Of a stretch of DNA of 64,000 bases, positions 25,567 to 35,299 are shown piece after piece (the stretch's first letter is position 1; each line of letters starts with the position of its first letter). The DNA comes from TMED23 sp964566055 (lineage in GTDB: Bacteria; Pseudomonadota; Alphaproteobacteria; Rhodospirillales; UBA2165), in NCBI GenBank assembly GCA_964566055.1, contig CAZMHI010000001.1:69475-133474 (forward strand), written 5' to 3'. A program made the translations under genes and the position numbers. The notes under the pieces were generated by a model that was not told the DNA's origin, did not search any database, and saw only the letters and a program-made list of their open reading frames with translations.

Positions 25567-26595
25567 TTATTCAGCAGCGGATTTTCTTGCTGTCTGCTCG
25601 GCTTCAATCAATCGATCCATTAATTTTCCGGATTGAATAACCCCTTTATCGTGGGGGAAAGGGACCGGCTTGGCATCCGGTACGGTATCCCACATTTCCT
25701 GCTGTTTCTCGATAATTTCCAGATCTTCTGAAAAAGCAAAGCGATTGCCTTCAAAGGCAAAAGTATCAAGCTCTTCATCGTCGAGCGCGAAACTCCGCAT
25801 CAAGCCCCAAAAATAGTTGGTCGTGCCGGATGTCTCGGGAACCAGCGCATTGATAATGCGAAACTCAGCGCGCTTATTTTCAGAAGATGTTTTCGCTGAT
25901 TCCACAGTCGTATTGATCATAATGTAGCAGGGCGGAGAAAAAGTAATGTGCTGGCGATGATCAACCGGCTCAGTAAAGTCGGCACAGCGGTTAAAAAACG
26001 GCGAAGTTTTCTCGATCCCTAACATTTCACGCTGCACGACTATGGTGTCATCCACTTCTTCAGTTCTAAGCGGAAACTCTGTTACGTCACTGGTCGCCAG
26101 CGTCGTTTTATGGACAAATTTCGCATGGGTCAGATCCAGCAAATTCTCATAGACGAGATTGTAAGCGCCCTTGATATGCAGGGTCTCGCCGCGGCCAGCC
26201 CATGCCGGATCATCGAGATAATGAAAATCCGGGATTTTACTTTCATCTGCTTGATCGGCCTCACCCATCCAGACCCAAATCCAACTCCATTTCTCCACCG
26301 CTGGATAGCTATTTTGGCGGGCTTTTTTGGGTGCCTTATCCAAGCCGGGAACAGCGACGCACACCCCGGTCGGGTCAAAAGTGAAGCCGTGATAGCCGCA
26401 CACAATATCGTCCCCATCGAGCCAGCCAGCCGACAATGGTGCAAACCGGTGACAGCAGCGGTCATCCAGGACAACAGGATCGCCCGCCTCTGTCCGGTAG
26501 AATACCAGCGGTTCATCAAGCATAAAACGTTGAAAAGGTTCTCGGGTAACTTCGTGCGCCCAAGCGCCGACATACCAAGCATTGCGTAGATACAC
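25567..26595 (-). CDS. Rieske non-heme iron oxygenase, vanillate-demethylase-like
   Basis: The oxygenase component of a ring-hydroxylating or O-demethylating system, about 342 residues. The Rieske [2Fe-2S] ligands are C47/H49 (RCCHRF) and C66/H69 (CGYHG). The mononuclear iron site is in NLLDLTHAKFVH. The overall plan matches vanillate O-demethylase oxygenase VanA. The GTG at 26595, giving the typical MYLRNAWYV start, is preferred because GGAGGGG lies 7 bases upstream; an in-frame GTG five codons earlier lacks this. No reductase gene is nearby, so electrons must come from elsewhere. Substrate is probably a methoxylated or other aromatic compound. Confidence 0.88.
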   Translation of the reverse strand: MYLRNAWYVGAWAHEVTREPFQRFMLDEPLVFYRTEAGDPVVLDDRCCHRFAPLSAGWLDGDDIVCGYHGFTFDPTGVCVAVPGLDKAPKKARQNSYPAVEKWSWIWVWMGEADQADESKIPDFHYLDDPAWAGRGETLHIKGAYNLVYENLLDLTHAKFVHKTTLATSDVTEFPLRTEEVDDTIVVQREMLGIEKTSPFFNRCADFTEPVDHRQHITFSPPCYIMINTTVESAKTSSENKRAEFRIINALVPETSGTTNYFWGLMRSFALDDEELDTFAFEGNRFAFSEDLEIIEKQQEMWDTVPDAKPVPFPHDKGVIQSGKLMDRLIEAEQTARKSAAE

Positions 26596-26669
26596 TAAAA
26601 TCCCCTCCACTTGCCAAAGCCGATTTTGTTTATAGCAAAAATTAGAGCTTTCGGTGCAAATGTTGTTGG

Positions 26670-28544
26670 TTAGCTTTTAAAACTAAGCGCTTCTTTGATC
26701 AACTCGTCCGGCACGTCATCAAATGAGGCGTAATTCAGCGTATAAAGCCGGTGATACATACCCTCCATCGTCATCAATTCATCATGACTGCCGGTTTCGA
26801 TAATCTCACCATCCTGCAGGACCATAATGCGGTCTGCCCCCCGCACAGTGGCCAGCCGGTGAGCAATAACAATTCCTGTCCGGCCTTCCAGCATTACCGC
26901 CAAGGCTTCCTGAATTTGCCGTTCGGTAAAGCTGTCGATATTGGCGGTGGCTTCATCCAGCACCAGAATTTTCGCATCCGCCACAATAGCCCGGGCAAAA
27001 CTGATGAGCTGACGCTGACCGATAGACAGGCTGCCGCCGCGCTGGCCGAGAATGGTGTTATAGCCCTCCGGCAATTTTTCGATAAAGTCATGGGCGCCAA
27101 CCGCTTTCGCTGCCGTTTCCACTTCCTGCTGGGTAGCGTCTAATTTGTGATAGCGAATGTTTTCAAATACCGTGCCCGTAAACAGGAACGGCTCCTGCAA
27201 TACCATTGCTACCGTGTCTCCGAGGCTATCCTGGGTCACATCCCGGATATCCTTGCCGCCGATGCGAATTTCGCCTTCCCAGATATCATAAAACCGGTGC
27301 AGTAAAGCAGTCGTCGAGGTTTTGCCCGATCCGGTCGGCCCAACAAGCGCCACAGTTTCGCCCGGCTTGATCTCAAAATTGATATTTTTAAGTACCGGCT
27401 GATCCGGTAAATAGCCAAAGGTGACATCTTTGAAAATCACCGAGCCATCGGTCTCACCGATGGGCTCGGCATCCGGTTTATCTTCAACCTCAATTTTGAC
27501 GTCAAGCACTTCGAAAATACGCTGGCCGGACGCCATGGCGCGCTGCATGACGCTATATTGCATGGTCAGCGAACGGATCGGATCAAAAAAGCGCTGTACA
27601 TAAAACAGAAACGCCACCATCACGCCCAAATCGAGACTGTCTTTGAGCACCAAATTACCACCAACGATGATGACAATCGCCATGGCGGAACCGGTCAGGG
27701 TATCAACCGTCGGCACCATAATCTGCGCCAATTTTACCGCCTTCAAATGTGCCCGCAAATTATCATGAGCTTTTTCTTCATAAGCATCAAAGTTGACGCT
27801 TTGGCGCGTCATTTCCTGAACTGTCCTGACGCCGTTAATGTTTTCAGCCAGCGCCCCGTTAACAATCGATGAGGTTTCCCGCGCCCGCATAAAGGCTTTC
27901 TTGGCAATGGGCAGCCAAACCATGCGCACGACAAACAGTGCCGGCACCACGGAAAGGGTTAACAATCCCAATTGCCAATCGAGTGTCAGCAGCACAATAA
28001 TAATGCCAATCAGCAGGATGAAATCACCAATGGCGAAAATCGAGGTCTCAAGAAATTCCTGGATCGAATTTACATCACCTTGCAGACGCGACATCAGGCG
28101 TCCGACCTCGGTCTTATCCATAAAAGACAGCGAGACTTCCTGGAGATGAACAAACATGGCGCGCCGGAGATCGATCAAAATGCGCTCAGCCAGTTTGGCG
28201 ACAATGGTGAGCTGAAAATAGTTCGAGATATAATTGACCGTGACCACAGCAAAGAAAATCTGCACCGCCAAAATTAACAGATCATAGCCATCTTTACCTT
28301 TACCGACAGTGCTGTCGACCGCATCTCGTATCAGCAAGGGAATGGCGATTTGTGTGAAGGTGTAGATAAGAACCGCCGCGAAAGAGATGTAGATTGTTTT
28401 CCGGTAAGGTTTGACGAATTCGATAAAGCGGCGGATAACATTGCCGTCAAAGACCGTGCCAAACATCTCTTCGCCGCGGAGATGTCCCGTTGAGGCGGCG
28501 CTGCCATGGGTTATGTTATGGCCGATGTCACCCATGTTAGCCAT
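26670..28544 (-). CDS. ABC exporter subunit, canonical Walker B, non-canonical signature
   Basis: About 624 residues with an N-terminal six-helix transmembrane domain (to about residue 320) and a C-terminal ATPase domain. The ATPase has Walker A GPTGSGKT, signature LSIGQ rather than LSGGQ, and Walker B ILVLDEAT with the catalytic glutamate present. ATG at 28544 is preferred, with GGAGG 6 bases upstream; the ORF can be extended five codons. The gene overlaps the preceding ABC gene by a few bases, and the two should form a heterodimer. The substrate is unknown, with lipid, drug or glycoconjugate export possible. Confidence 0.9.
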   Translation of the reverse strand: MANMGDIGHNITHGSAASTGHLRGEEMFGTVFDGNVIRRFIEFVKPYRKTIYISFAAVLIYTFTQIAIPLLIRDAVDSTVGKGKDGYDLLILAVQIFFAVVTVNYISNYFQLTIVAKLAERILIDLRRAMFVHLQEVSLSFMDKTEVGRLMSRLQGDVNSIQEFLETSIFAIGDFILLIGIIIVLLTLDWQLGLLTLSVVPALFVVRMVWLPIAKKAFMRARETSSIVNGALAENINGVRTVQEMTRQSVNFDAYEEKAHDNLRAHLKAVKLAQIMVPTVDTLTGSAMAIVIIVGGNLVLKDSLDLGVMVAFLFYVQRFFDPIRSLTMQYSVMQRAMASGQRIFEVLDVKIEVEDKPDAEPIGETDGSVIFKDVTFGYLPDQPVLKNINFEIKPGETVALVGPTGSGKTSTTALLHRFYDIWEGEIRIGGKDIRDVTQDSLGDTVAMVLQEPFLFTGTVFENIRYHKLDATQQEVETAAKAVGAHDFIEKLPEGYNTILGQRGGSLSIGQRQLISFARAIVADAKILVLDEATANIDSFTERQIQEALAVMLEGRTGIVIAHRLATVRGADRIMVLQDGEIIETGSHDELMTMEGMYHRLYTLNYASFDDVPDELIKEALSFKS

Positions 28545-30444
28545 CCGCCGCCTCCCCATTTAGGCCGGCCTGCAAATCATACAGCGCGCGATAGCGGCCG
28601 TTCTGCGCCAACAAGCCGTCATGATTTCCGCGCTCGACAATACTGCCTTCATCGAGAAACAGTATTTCATCGGCATGCATCAATGAGGAGAGGCGATGCG
28701 ATATGACAATGGTGGCGCGTTCTTTGGTAACTTCTTTGAGGGCAACACGAATGCGCTGTTCAGTTGCGGCATCAATGGCGGCTGTCGAATCATCAAAGAC
28801 CATAAATTGCGGTGTCAACATGACGGAGCGGGCAATTGAAAGCCGCTGGCGCTGACCACCTGAAAGGGAGACGCCCCGCTCGCCAACAATGGTATCGTAG
28901 CCTTGCGGCAGATTATCAATATAGGCGTGAAGTTGAGCCGATTCCGTTGCTGACACCACCCGCTCCTGCTCGGCCCAAGGCTCGCCATAGGCAACATTGG
29001 CATCAATCTCGGATGTAAACAGGAACGTATCCTGCTGCACGACACCGACAGCCGCTCGCAAGCTATCCAAAGTGACGTCACGAATATCCTGGCCGTCAAT
29101 GGTAATGCGCCCGGTCGTAACATCGTAAAACCTCGGGATCAAATGGGCGATGGTCGATTTACCACTACCCGGCGGGCCGACAATGCCAATGGTTTGGCCG
29201 GCGCGCACTTCGAAATTGATATCCCTGATCGTCGCATCACCGGGATCATTTTCCGGTGTGCCAGCATAGGAAAAAGCGACGTTTTCAAACCGCAAAACGC
29301 CGTCCGTTATTTCCAGGTCTTGAGCTTCCGCCAAATCTTGCACGGCGGGCTCGATATCCAAAATTTCAAAAAGCCGCACGCCTGAAACCGAGGCTCTAGC
29401 TATACCATTGATGACCATGCCGGTTTGCCGGATCGGCATTTGCAGCACCGTCATAAAGGCTAGAAACTGAGTTAATTCGCCGACCGTCACTTCGCCATCG
29501 AGCACTTTCAAACCACCGACCCACAGCACCAGTCCCATCGCCAGAAAGTAAGCATAAGTCATGATCGAGGTATTGGCGTAGCGCACACCCACCCGCTGGA
29601 TCGCTACCTCCAGCGCCTTGGCGGATGAGGCATCAAATTTTTGAATTTCAAAATCCTGCCCGGCGAAGGCGCGGACTACCCGGATACCACCGAGATTTTC
29701 CTCCATGATGCGGGTCAGGTGAGATAAACGTTCCTGCAATATCCGCCAGAGGGCGCGTGATTTAAGCCGGAATACTGAGGCCCGCCACAGCGCAAATGGC
29801 ACAAAGCTCAAGCTCAACAATCCCAGCACAAGATCACTGCCCATGTAAATGTAAGCGCCACCACCAACCAGCATAAGGAGCAATAGGGGGCGCAAAATAC
29901 CGTGCTCAACAAAACGGCGAACACCCTCAATGTCCAACATGCCACGGGTCATCAAATCACCTGAATGAACTTGATCGTGATAAGAAAAGCTCAGACGCTG
30001 GAGTTTTTCAAAATAAGCCAGCCGAAGTTCATACGCCGTCCGCTGGCCAATCGCTTCGCCAAGGTAATTGTGCAGCATGGTAAAGAGGCCACGAAAAATA
30101 GCTGCGCCTATGAGCAGACCTGCTGCTGCCAACAAAGCGTCTTCCGCCGCACCGTGAGATGCCTTGGCTCCACCGAGCAAACCGGTCGCGTGATCAACCG
30201 CTTCGCCGAGAAACCGCGGGATATACAATTGGAAAAATGCAGCAACAATGACAGCGACAATGGCGATGGGAAACTGTACGCGGTATCGCATGGCCATGCG
30301 CGCGATTCGTGACAGCGAGCCTAGGCCTTTGCGGTAATCGCCATCGAGCGTCGGCACTTTATAATCCATGCCGCCGGTTTGGCTCTCCAATATATCGTCC
30401 GCAGTTTGGATTTTGGCGGATTTATTCACCCGGCATTTCCCCAT
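28537..30444 (-). CDS. ABC exporter subunit, degenerate Walker B, canonical signature
   Basis: 635 residues: a ~55-residue N-terminal hydrophilic extension, six transmembrane helices, and a C-terminal ATPase domain. It has Walker A GPPGSGKST and signature LSGGQ, but Walker B ends FDDST, with aspartate where the catalytic glutamate should be. In heterodimeric exporters such as TM287/288 and BmrCD, exactly this split between partners creates one degenerate ATP site. It precedes and overlaps the other ABC gene. It is divergent from the GT2-like gene with 150 bp between them. Confidence 0.9.
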   Translation of the reverse strand: MGKCRVNKSAKIQTADDILESQTGGMDYKVPTLDGDYRKGLGSLSRIARMAMRYRVQFPIAIVAVIVAAFFQLYIPRFLGEAVDHATGLLGGAKASHGAAEDALLAAAGLLIGAAIFRGLFTMLHNYLGEAIGQRTAYELRLAYFEKLQRLSFSYHDQVHSGDLMTRGMLDIEGVRRFVEHGILRPLLLLMLVGGGAYIYMGSDLVLGLLSLSFVPFALWRASVFRLKSRALWRILQERLSHLTRIMEENLGGIRVVRAFAGQDFEIQKFDASSAKALEVAIQRVGVRYANTSIMTYAYFLAMGLVLWVGGLKVLDGEVTVGELTQFLAFMTVLQMPIRQTGMVINGIARASVSGVRLFEILDIEPAVQDLAEAQDLEITDGVLRFENVAFSYAGTPENDPGDATIRDINFEVRAGQTIGIVGPPGSGKSTIAHLIPRFYDVTTGRITIDGQDIRDVTLDSLRAAVGVVQQDTFLFTSEIDANVAYGEPWAEQERVVSATESAQLHAYIDNLPQGYDTIVGERGVSLSGGQRQRLSIARSVMLTPQFMVFDDSTAAIDAATEQRIRVALKEVTKERATIVISHRLSSLMHADEILFLDEGSIVERGNHDGLLAQNGRYRALYDLQAGLNGEAADG

Positions 30445-30594
30445 CTCATCGTTTTTGTTGTTCTTAATTTCAATTCTGAATCTAGACTACCCACTAGCGA
30501 GTTACAACTCCTTCACTCAAGCAATATTCCTGACGCAGCACGCTTGATTTTCCCTGAATTTTACCGGCACTATCGCAACCGAAATGGAAGAAGT

Positions 30595-31317
30595 ATGATC
30601 CAACGCTATGCCCTGATATGCCCGACCCGAGGCCGTCCTGATCGCCTTCAGGAATTTATTTCAAGTGCGCTCGATACTGCTGCCCAGCCGGACCGGATCG
30701 AGATATTGCTTTATGTTGATGAAGATGATCCAGAGTGCGAGGCTTACGAGAAGGTTATCTCCCAGCTGACAAACGAAAATAGCAAAAGTTCGATTTCGCT
30801 CACAATTGGCCCCTCAATCGGCGTGCCGCGCGCCGCCAATAAACTGGCTGAGCTAACCACGGCGGATGTCTTCCTGACCGCCAATGACGATCAAGTCTAT
30901 ATCGATAAGGGCTGGGACACGCGGCTTGATACTGAGATCGAAAAGTATCCCGACGGAATTTTCTGCATGTGGTTTAACGACAAGTGGGAATCAGAAAATT
31001 TTTGTACTTTTCCAATCCTCAGCCGGCGCTGGGTCGAAACCCTGGGCTATCTCCAATTTCCTTTTTTTGAACATTTTTTCGCCGATGCCTGGCTCTGGAT
31101 GCTGGCCAAGGCGGTTGGCCGTGAGCATTACATCGAAGACGTGGTGGTCGAGCATCGTCATTGGAAAACCGGGAAATCAGAAAAGGATGCGACCTACGAC
31201 ATGCATGCGACATCAGAGGATGATTCCCGCCATGCCCGGGACCGTGCTGTCATAGATAAATTTGAGCGCTATTTCCTGGCCGATGTCGAGGCGCTGAAAT
31301 CAATCATGAAGGAGTGA
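30595..31317 (+). CDS. GT-A fold glycosyltransferase-like protein
   Basis: A 240-residue protein starting MIQRYALICPTRGRP, a typical opening strand of family 2-like glycosyltransferases. NDDQV at about residue 100 fits a DxD-type metal/nucleotide-sugar motif, and HRHW near residue 185 is similar to the later conserved histidine region. The ORF can be extended 72 codons upstream but the ATG at 30595 is chosen because GGAAGAAG precedes it and the GT fold starts there. Its 3' end overlaps the convergent GT61 gene by 18 bp. Sugar and acceptor are unknown. Confidence 0.72.
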   Translation: MIQRYALICPTRGRPDRLQEFISSALDTAAQPDRIEILLYVDEDDPECEAYEKVISQLTNENSKSSISLTIGPSIGVPRAANKLAELTTADVFLTANDDQVYIDKGWDTRLDTEIEKYPDGIFCMWFNDKWESENFCTFPILSRRWVETLGYLQFPFFEHFFADAWLWMLAKAVGREHYIEDVVVEHRHWKTGKSEKDATYDMHATSEDDSRHARDRAVIDKFERYFLADVEALKSIMKE

Positions 31318-32418
31318 GTTTAGCGCGCTTTCCAGCTTTTCCAGGGGCAGGATATAATCGTGATGATCCGATTGAGATTGACCGATGGCAAAAGCATAGC
31401 TTTGCCCACAGGCGTTTGAGGAGAACCAATGGGCACGGTTGATATAACTTTCCGGCTGAATTTCCAATAAGCCCGCTTGAGACGGGGCAAAGATATGGTT
31501 TGTCATGCCCGAACCACTGGTGCCGCAAATTATCTCCGCTTCATTGAAAACTTGGAGCTGGTCTCGGAGCGGCAACTCCCCCGGCATTACCGTTTCAAAG
31601 CCTAGTTTCTCCAAATATTTTTCGATCTCATCTTCGTTTAACACCCGGCGCCGCGTAGCATCTTTGCGTGATATATAAAGCCGCCTTTCACCGGCTTCAT
31701 TTTGCTCAAGGCCTAAGCCTGAAAATAATTTGTCCCGGAGCCAATTAATCTGGCGTTTAGAATGGCCACCGGGTGCCAAGAACGACGGCACAATCAGTTG
31801 CTTAAACTGCCAGTTCGAGCCATCGAACGGCAATAATCGATCTTCTCTTATCCCTAAAGCGGCCAGTGATTCCCTTTGGAAACTCGCTATATCACCAGGC
31901 ACAACAATGGGGATATTTGAAAATTCGGGGAACTCATCCAGCGCCCACAAGCGGGAGATATTCTCCAACAACCAATGATGATAGACCCAGGACCACGACC
32001 CCATGAGCAGCAATGCGGGTTCCTCGATATTTGTTGTTGCCGGTGTCGCCAAGACACCATTCGCTATTATCGACGTAACTTCCCGCAAAGGTATCTCAAC
32101 CATCGACGCGTTGTGATAGCTTTCGCCTAATAAATGTCCTCTCGCCTCAAACATCAGACCGTGCGGTGTGGCTAAATTAACATTATTTAAAATCGATAAA
32201 GTTACCGGCTCCGCCCGATGGATGAGTTCGTAGTAATGTGGAATCGGTGAATTGATAAATTTTGCTGCATCATCATTGGCTTCAAGATTTATTGGCGGCT
32301 GGCATTCCATTTGTTCCGAAGCATAAATTTCTGCCATCAGATTCTCATCCGACGACGCCGAAAGCTCCGCATGATCCGTTGTCACCCGGCATATATCCTT
32401 GAATGAAATGACGGCCAA
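31300..32418 (-). CDS. Glycosyltransferase family 61 protein
   Basis: A 372-residue member of the GT61 (DUF563) family. Recognised elements are the central SWSWVYHHWLLENISRLWAL, RLYISRKDATRRRVLNEDEIEKYLEKLGFE, and the CGTSGSGMTNHIFAPSQAG nucleotide-sugar region followed by LEIQPE. GT61 enzymes transfer xylose, GlcNAc or other sugars. The start is a TTG with AGGT upstream; the first conserved motif lies much further in. It is transcribed toward the GT2-like gene and away from the OGT-like gene, so it may be its own transcript. Confidence 0.85.
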   Translation of the reverse strand: MAVISFKDICRVTTDHAELSASSDENLMAEIYASEQMECQPPINLEANDDAAKFINSPIPHYYELIHRAEPVTLSILNNVNLATPHGLMFEARGHLLGESYHNASMVEIPLREVTSIIANGVLATPATTNIEEPALLLMGSWSWVYHHWLLENISRLWALDEFPEFSNIPIVVPGDIASFQRESLAALGIREDRLLPFDGSNWQFKQLIVPSFLAPGGHSKRQINWLRDKLFSGLGLEQNEAGERRLYISRKDATRRRVLNEDEIEKYLEKLGFETVMPGELPLRDQLQVFNEAEIICGTSGSGMTNHIFAPSQAGLLEIQPESYINRAHWFSSNACGQSYAFAIGQSQSDHHDYILPLEKLESALNSLLHD

Positions 32419-32534
32419 AATTCTTACCTATTACTTGGCTTAAAACCTCTTTACGAATAGCGTCTTTGGCGGCGGGGCCAAGGCTGCTATGGTGGATGAT
32501 GAAATAAGTAATATATGAATAGCTGATCCGGCAT

Positions 32535-34325
32535 ATGAATTCTACAGTTGAGCAAAATCTACAGCAAGCAGTTGAACATCATCTGGCAGGCGATATCGCC
32601 TCTGCATACGAGTTGTATGCCGAAGTTTTAGCGGCAGAGCCCGATCATGTAATCGCTCTGGTTAACCTCAGCGCCATTTATATGGATTTGGAACGGCCGG
32701 CTGATGCAGCGCTATTGCTTGATCACGCCGTTGATCTGGCGCCGGACGATGTCGAAGCTCTCAACAACTATGGCAACGCCCTGCAAAAACTCGGTCAGAC
32801 CGACAGCGCACTTGAATATTTTAACGCGGCCTTGGAACTCGCACCGACTAACAGTGCTATTTTAGGTAATATCGGCCAGGCATTGCTCCGGCGTGGTGAC
32901 TATAGCGAGGCCATTAAGCGGCTCGAAGAAGCCGTCACGCTCGATGAGGAAAATTTAGCGTTAAAATTTGTCTCCGCCTTGGCTTTACCTGTTATTGCTG
33001 AAGACGCGGCTCAAATGAACACAGCGCGTGAGCGTCTAATCAGTAAATTGGATAACCTCACGCAAGAAAATTTTTCACTCGGTGATCCGGTGCGGGAAGT
33101 CGGCATGACCAATTTTGCCGCCGCCTATCACGGCTTGAATGACCGCGACATACAAGAACAACTCGCTGAGGTATATCTGCGGACCTGTCCGGAATTGTTA
33201 TTTACTGCACCACATATAGATCGACCATGCGAATCGCAAAAAATAAAAATTGGTTTTGTCTCAGTAAATTTTGGCAGTCACACCATCGGCAAATTAAATC
33301 GCAGCCTCATCACCGGCTTGGATCACGATAAGTTTGAAGTTTTTGTTTTTTGTCCCGGTGCCGATACGCGGGGGCAGGACGATATTGTCGACGAGATTGC
33401 AGCAGCTGTGGATCATATTTATTTCCCGGTGCCTGTCCTCGCGGCAACGCGCTCGGCCATCGCCGAGGCCGCTCTCGATATTCTTTATTATCCGGATATC
33501 GGCATGGAGCCTTTAACTTACTTTTTGGGCTTTGCACGTCTGGCCCCGGTGCAATGTGTGACCTGGGGTCACCCAGTAACCACCGGCTTGCCGAACTTTG
33601 ACTATTTTATCTCGAGTGCGCTCACCGAACCTGCCGATGCCGCGGCGCATTATACTGAAAGTCTCGTTCAATTTGAGAGCTTTACGACAGATTTTGTTAT
33701 GCCTGAGGTATCTTCAGGTGAAAAATCCCGCAGTGATTTTGGTCTGAGCGAGGCTGCCAACATCTACATTTGCCCGCAAAGCCTGTTCAAATTTCACCCC
33801 GATTTTGATGACATCTTGGCTGGTATTCTAAACCGGGATTCGGCGGCTGAGATTGTTTTAATTGAGGGCCAGCATCCCCATTGGACAGAATTGTTACAGG
33901 CGCGTTTTAAGCAAAATATTCCAGCAGCGGGTGAGCGAATTAAATTCATCCCACGCGTGAGCGGCGCCGAATACCTGCAGTTTATCTCCCTTGCTGATGT
34001 GGTTTTGGATACCTCTCCTTTCTGCGGTGGCAATACCAGCTATGAAGCTTTTGCCCTCGGCAAGCCCGTGGTGACTTTGCCAGGAGATTATATGCGAGGC
34101 CGGTTAACTTTAGGCCTCTATCGGCAAATGGGAATTGAGGAGGCGATTGCGGCGACCCCGGCGGAGTACATTAATATTGCCGTCAATCTGGCGACCGATA
34201 TAAATGCTCGGACCAGTCTAGAAGAACGCATATCTAATGCGCATAGCCTGATATTCAATACAAATTCCGCGATCCGAGAACATGAACAATTTTTTCTTGA
34301 AGCAGTGGCTTTGACAGGCCATTAA
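32535..34325 (+). CDS. TPR protein with O-GlcNAc-transferase-like (GT41) domain
   Basis: A 596-residue protein with N-terminal tetratricopeptide repeats (about residues 10-150; ALNNYGNALQKLGQTDSALEYF and similar) followed by an O-GlcNAc-transferase-like GT41 domain. The catalytic region contains KIGFVSVNFGSHTIGK, the CVTWGHPVTTG motif, SLFKFHPDF, and DTSPFCGGNTSYEAFALGKPVV. Bacterial relatives glycosylate flagellin or other proteins, which is a possible role here. It lies between the GT61 gene and an EamA permease in the glycosyltransferase cluster. Confidence 0.9.
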   Translation: MNSTVEQNLQQAVEHHLAGDIASAYELYAEVLAAEPDHVIALVNLSAIYMDLERPADAALLLDHAVDLAPDDVEALNNYGNALQKLGQTDSALEYFNAALELAPTNSAILGNIGQALLRRGDYSEAIKRLEEAVTLDEENLALKFVSALALPVIAEDAAQMNTARERLISKLDNLTQENFSLGDPVREVGMTNFAAAYHGLNDRDIQEQLAEVYLRTCPELLFTAPHIDRPCESQKIKIGFVSVNFGSHTIGKLNRSLITGLDHDKFEVFVFCPGADTRGQDDIVDEIAAAVDHIYFPVPVLAATRSAIAEAALDILYYPDIGMEPLTYFLGFARLAPVQCVTWGHPVTTGLPNFDYFISSALTEPADAAAHYTESLVQFESFTTDFVMPEVSSGEKSRSDFGLSEAANIYICPQSLFKFHPDFDDILAGILNRDSAAEIVLIEGQHPHWTELLQARFKQNIPAAGERIKFIPRVSGAEYLQFISLADVVLDTSPFCGGNTSYEAFALGKPVVTLPGDYMRGRLTLGLYRQMGIEEAIAATPAEYINIAVNLATDINARTSLEERISNAHSLIFNTNSAIREHEQFFLEAVALTGH

Positions 34326-34378
34326 TCTCCCCAAAGAAAAAAGCAGAATATCGCACGCCAACCTCGAGGGGGTATTTT

Positions 34379-35299
34379 TTGACTGAAAACGGACGCGGCT
34401 TAAAGATCGGTACAGGTCTCGCTTATTTAATGGCCACCGGTACTGTATTGGGCTGGGCGATTGGCATCGTCATCGGACGTGGCATTTACGAGGTTACCCC
34501 CCCAATAGGTGTTACTTTTTGGCGCTGGCTCGTCACCGCACTTTGTTTGCTGCCCTGGGTTATTCCACAATGGAAAAAAGAAGGTCATCTGGTATTTAAG
34601 CATTGGAAGCCGATTTGTGCGATGGGGCTCTTTATGATCGGCGCCTCGACGCTTTCCATGGTGTCGGTGAACTTCACCACAGCTACCAATGTTTCCCTGG
34701 TCAATGCGGGTCAACCGCTGACGACGGCTCTGATTGCCTGGATAATATTCAAGGACAAATTAACATTTATCCAGACGCTCGGTATCATCGCCGGCGGCGT
34801 CGGCATCGTGGTGATGGTTTCCAAGGCCGATTTAGCCATCCTGCAAGCCTTAAAATTCAATCCCGGCGATCTTTTAATGCTGATCGCCATCATCGGATAT
34901 GGCTCTTACGCCAACACGCTTCGTACCCTGCCGCATGAGCTGGGTCTTACCGTTATGATGTTTGCCGTGACCATGGCCGGCTGCCTGGAGATATTACCAT
35001 TTTATATCTATGAAACCGTCACCTACATGCCAATGCCATTTGATCTGCTGACAGTTTTCTGGGTTGTTGTATTGGCAGTTGTGACCTCTCTGATCCCGGT
35101 TTATTTGTGGAACGCCGCCATTTCCGTAGTTGGCGTTAATCGCTCGGCGATTTTTGTAAATTTGATCCCGGTATTCGGCGCCGGCTTGGCAATCATCTTT
35201 CTAGACGAAACCTTGCGCCTCTATCAGGTCCTCGGCGCCGCCGCTATTTGCATAGGAATTCTAATGGTCGTTAAGGGGCATCAGAACGGATCCTCTTGA
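34379..35299 (+). CDS. EamA/DMT family transporter
   Basis: A 306-residue membrane protein with ten predicted helices and two EamA repeats (ATGTVLGWAIGIVIGRGIYE..., LIPVFGAGLAIIFLDETLRLYQVLGAAAI). The substrate is unknown. The start is TTG with GAGGGGG 8 bases upstream. It follows the OGT-like gene by 53 bp on the same strand, and its 3' end overlaps the convergent TPR-glycosyltransferase by 19 bp. Confidence 0.87.
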   Translation: MTENGRGLKIGTGLAYLMATGTVLGWAIGIVIGRGIYEVTPPIGVTFWRWLVTALCLLPWVIPQWKKEGHLVFKHWKPICAMGLFMIGASTLSMVSVNFTTATNVSLVNAGQPLTTALIAWIIFKDKLTFIQTLGIIAGGVGIVVMVSKADLAILQALKFNPGDLLMLIAIIGYGSYANTLRTLPHELGLTVMMFAVTMAGCLEILPFYIYETVTYMPMPFDLLTVFWVVVLAVVTSLIPVYLWNAAISVVGVNRSAIFVNLIPVFGAGLAIIFLDETLRLYQVLGAAAICIGILMVVKGHQNGSS

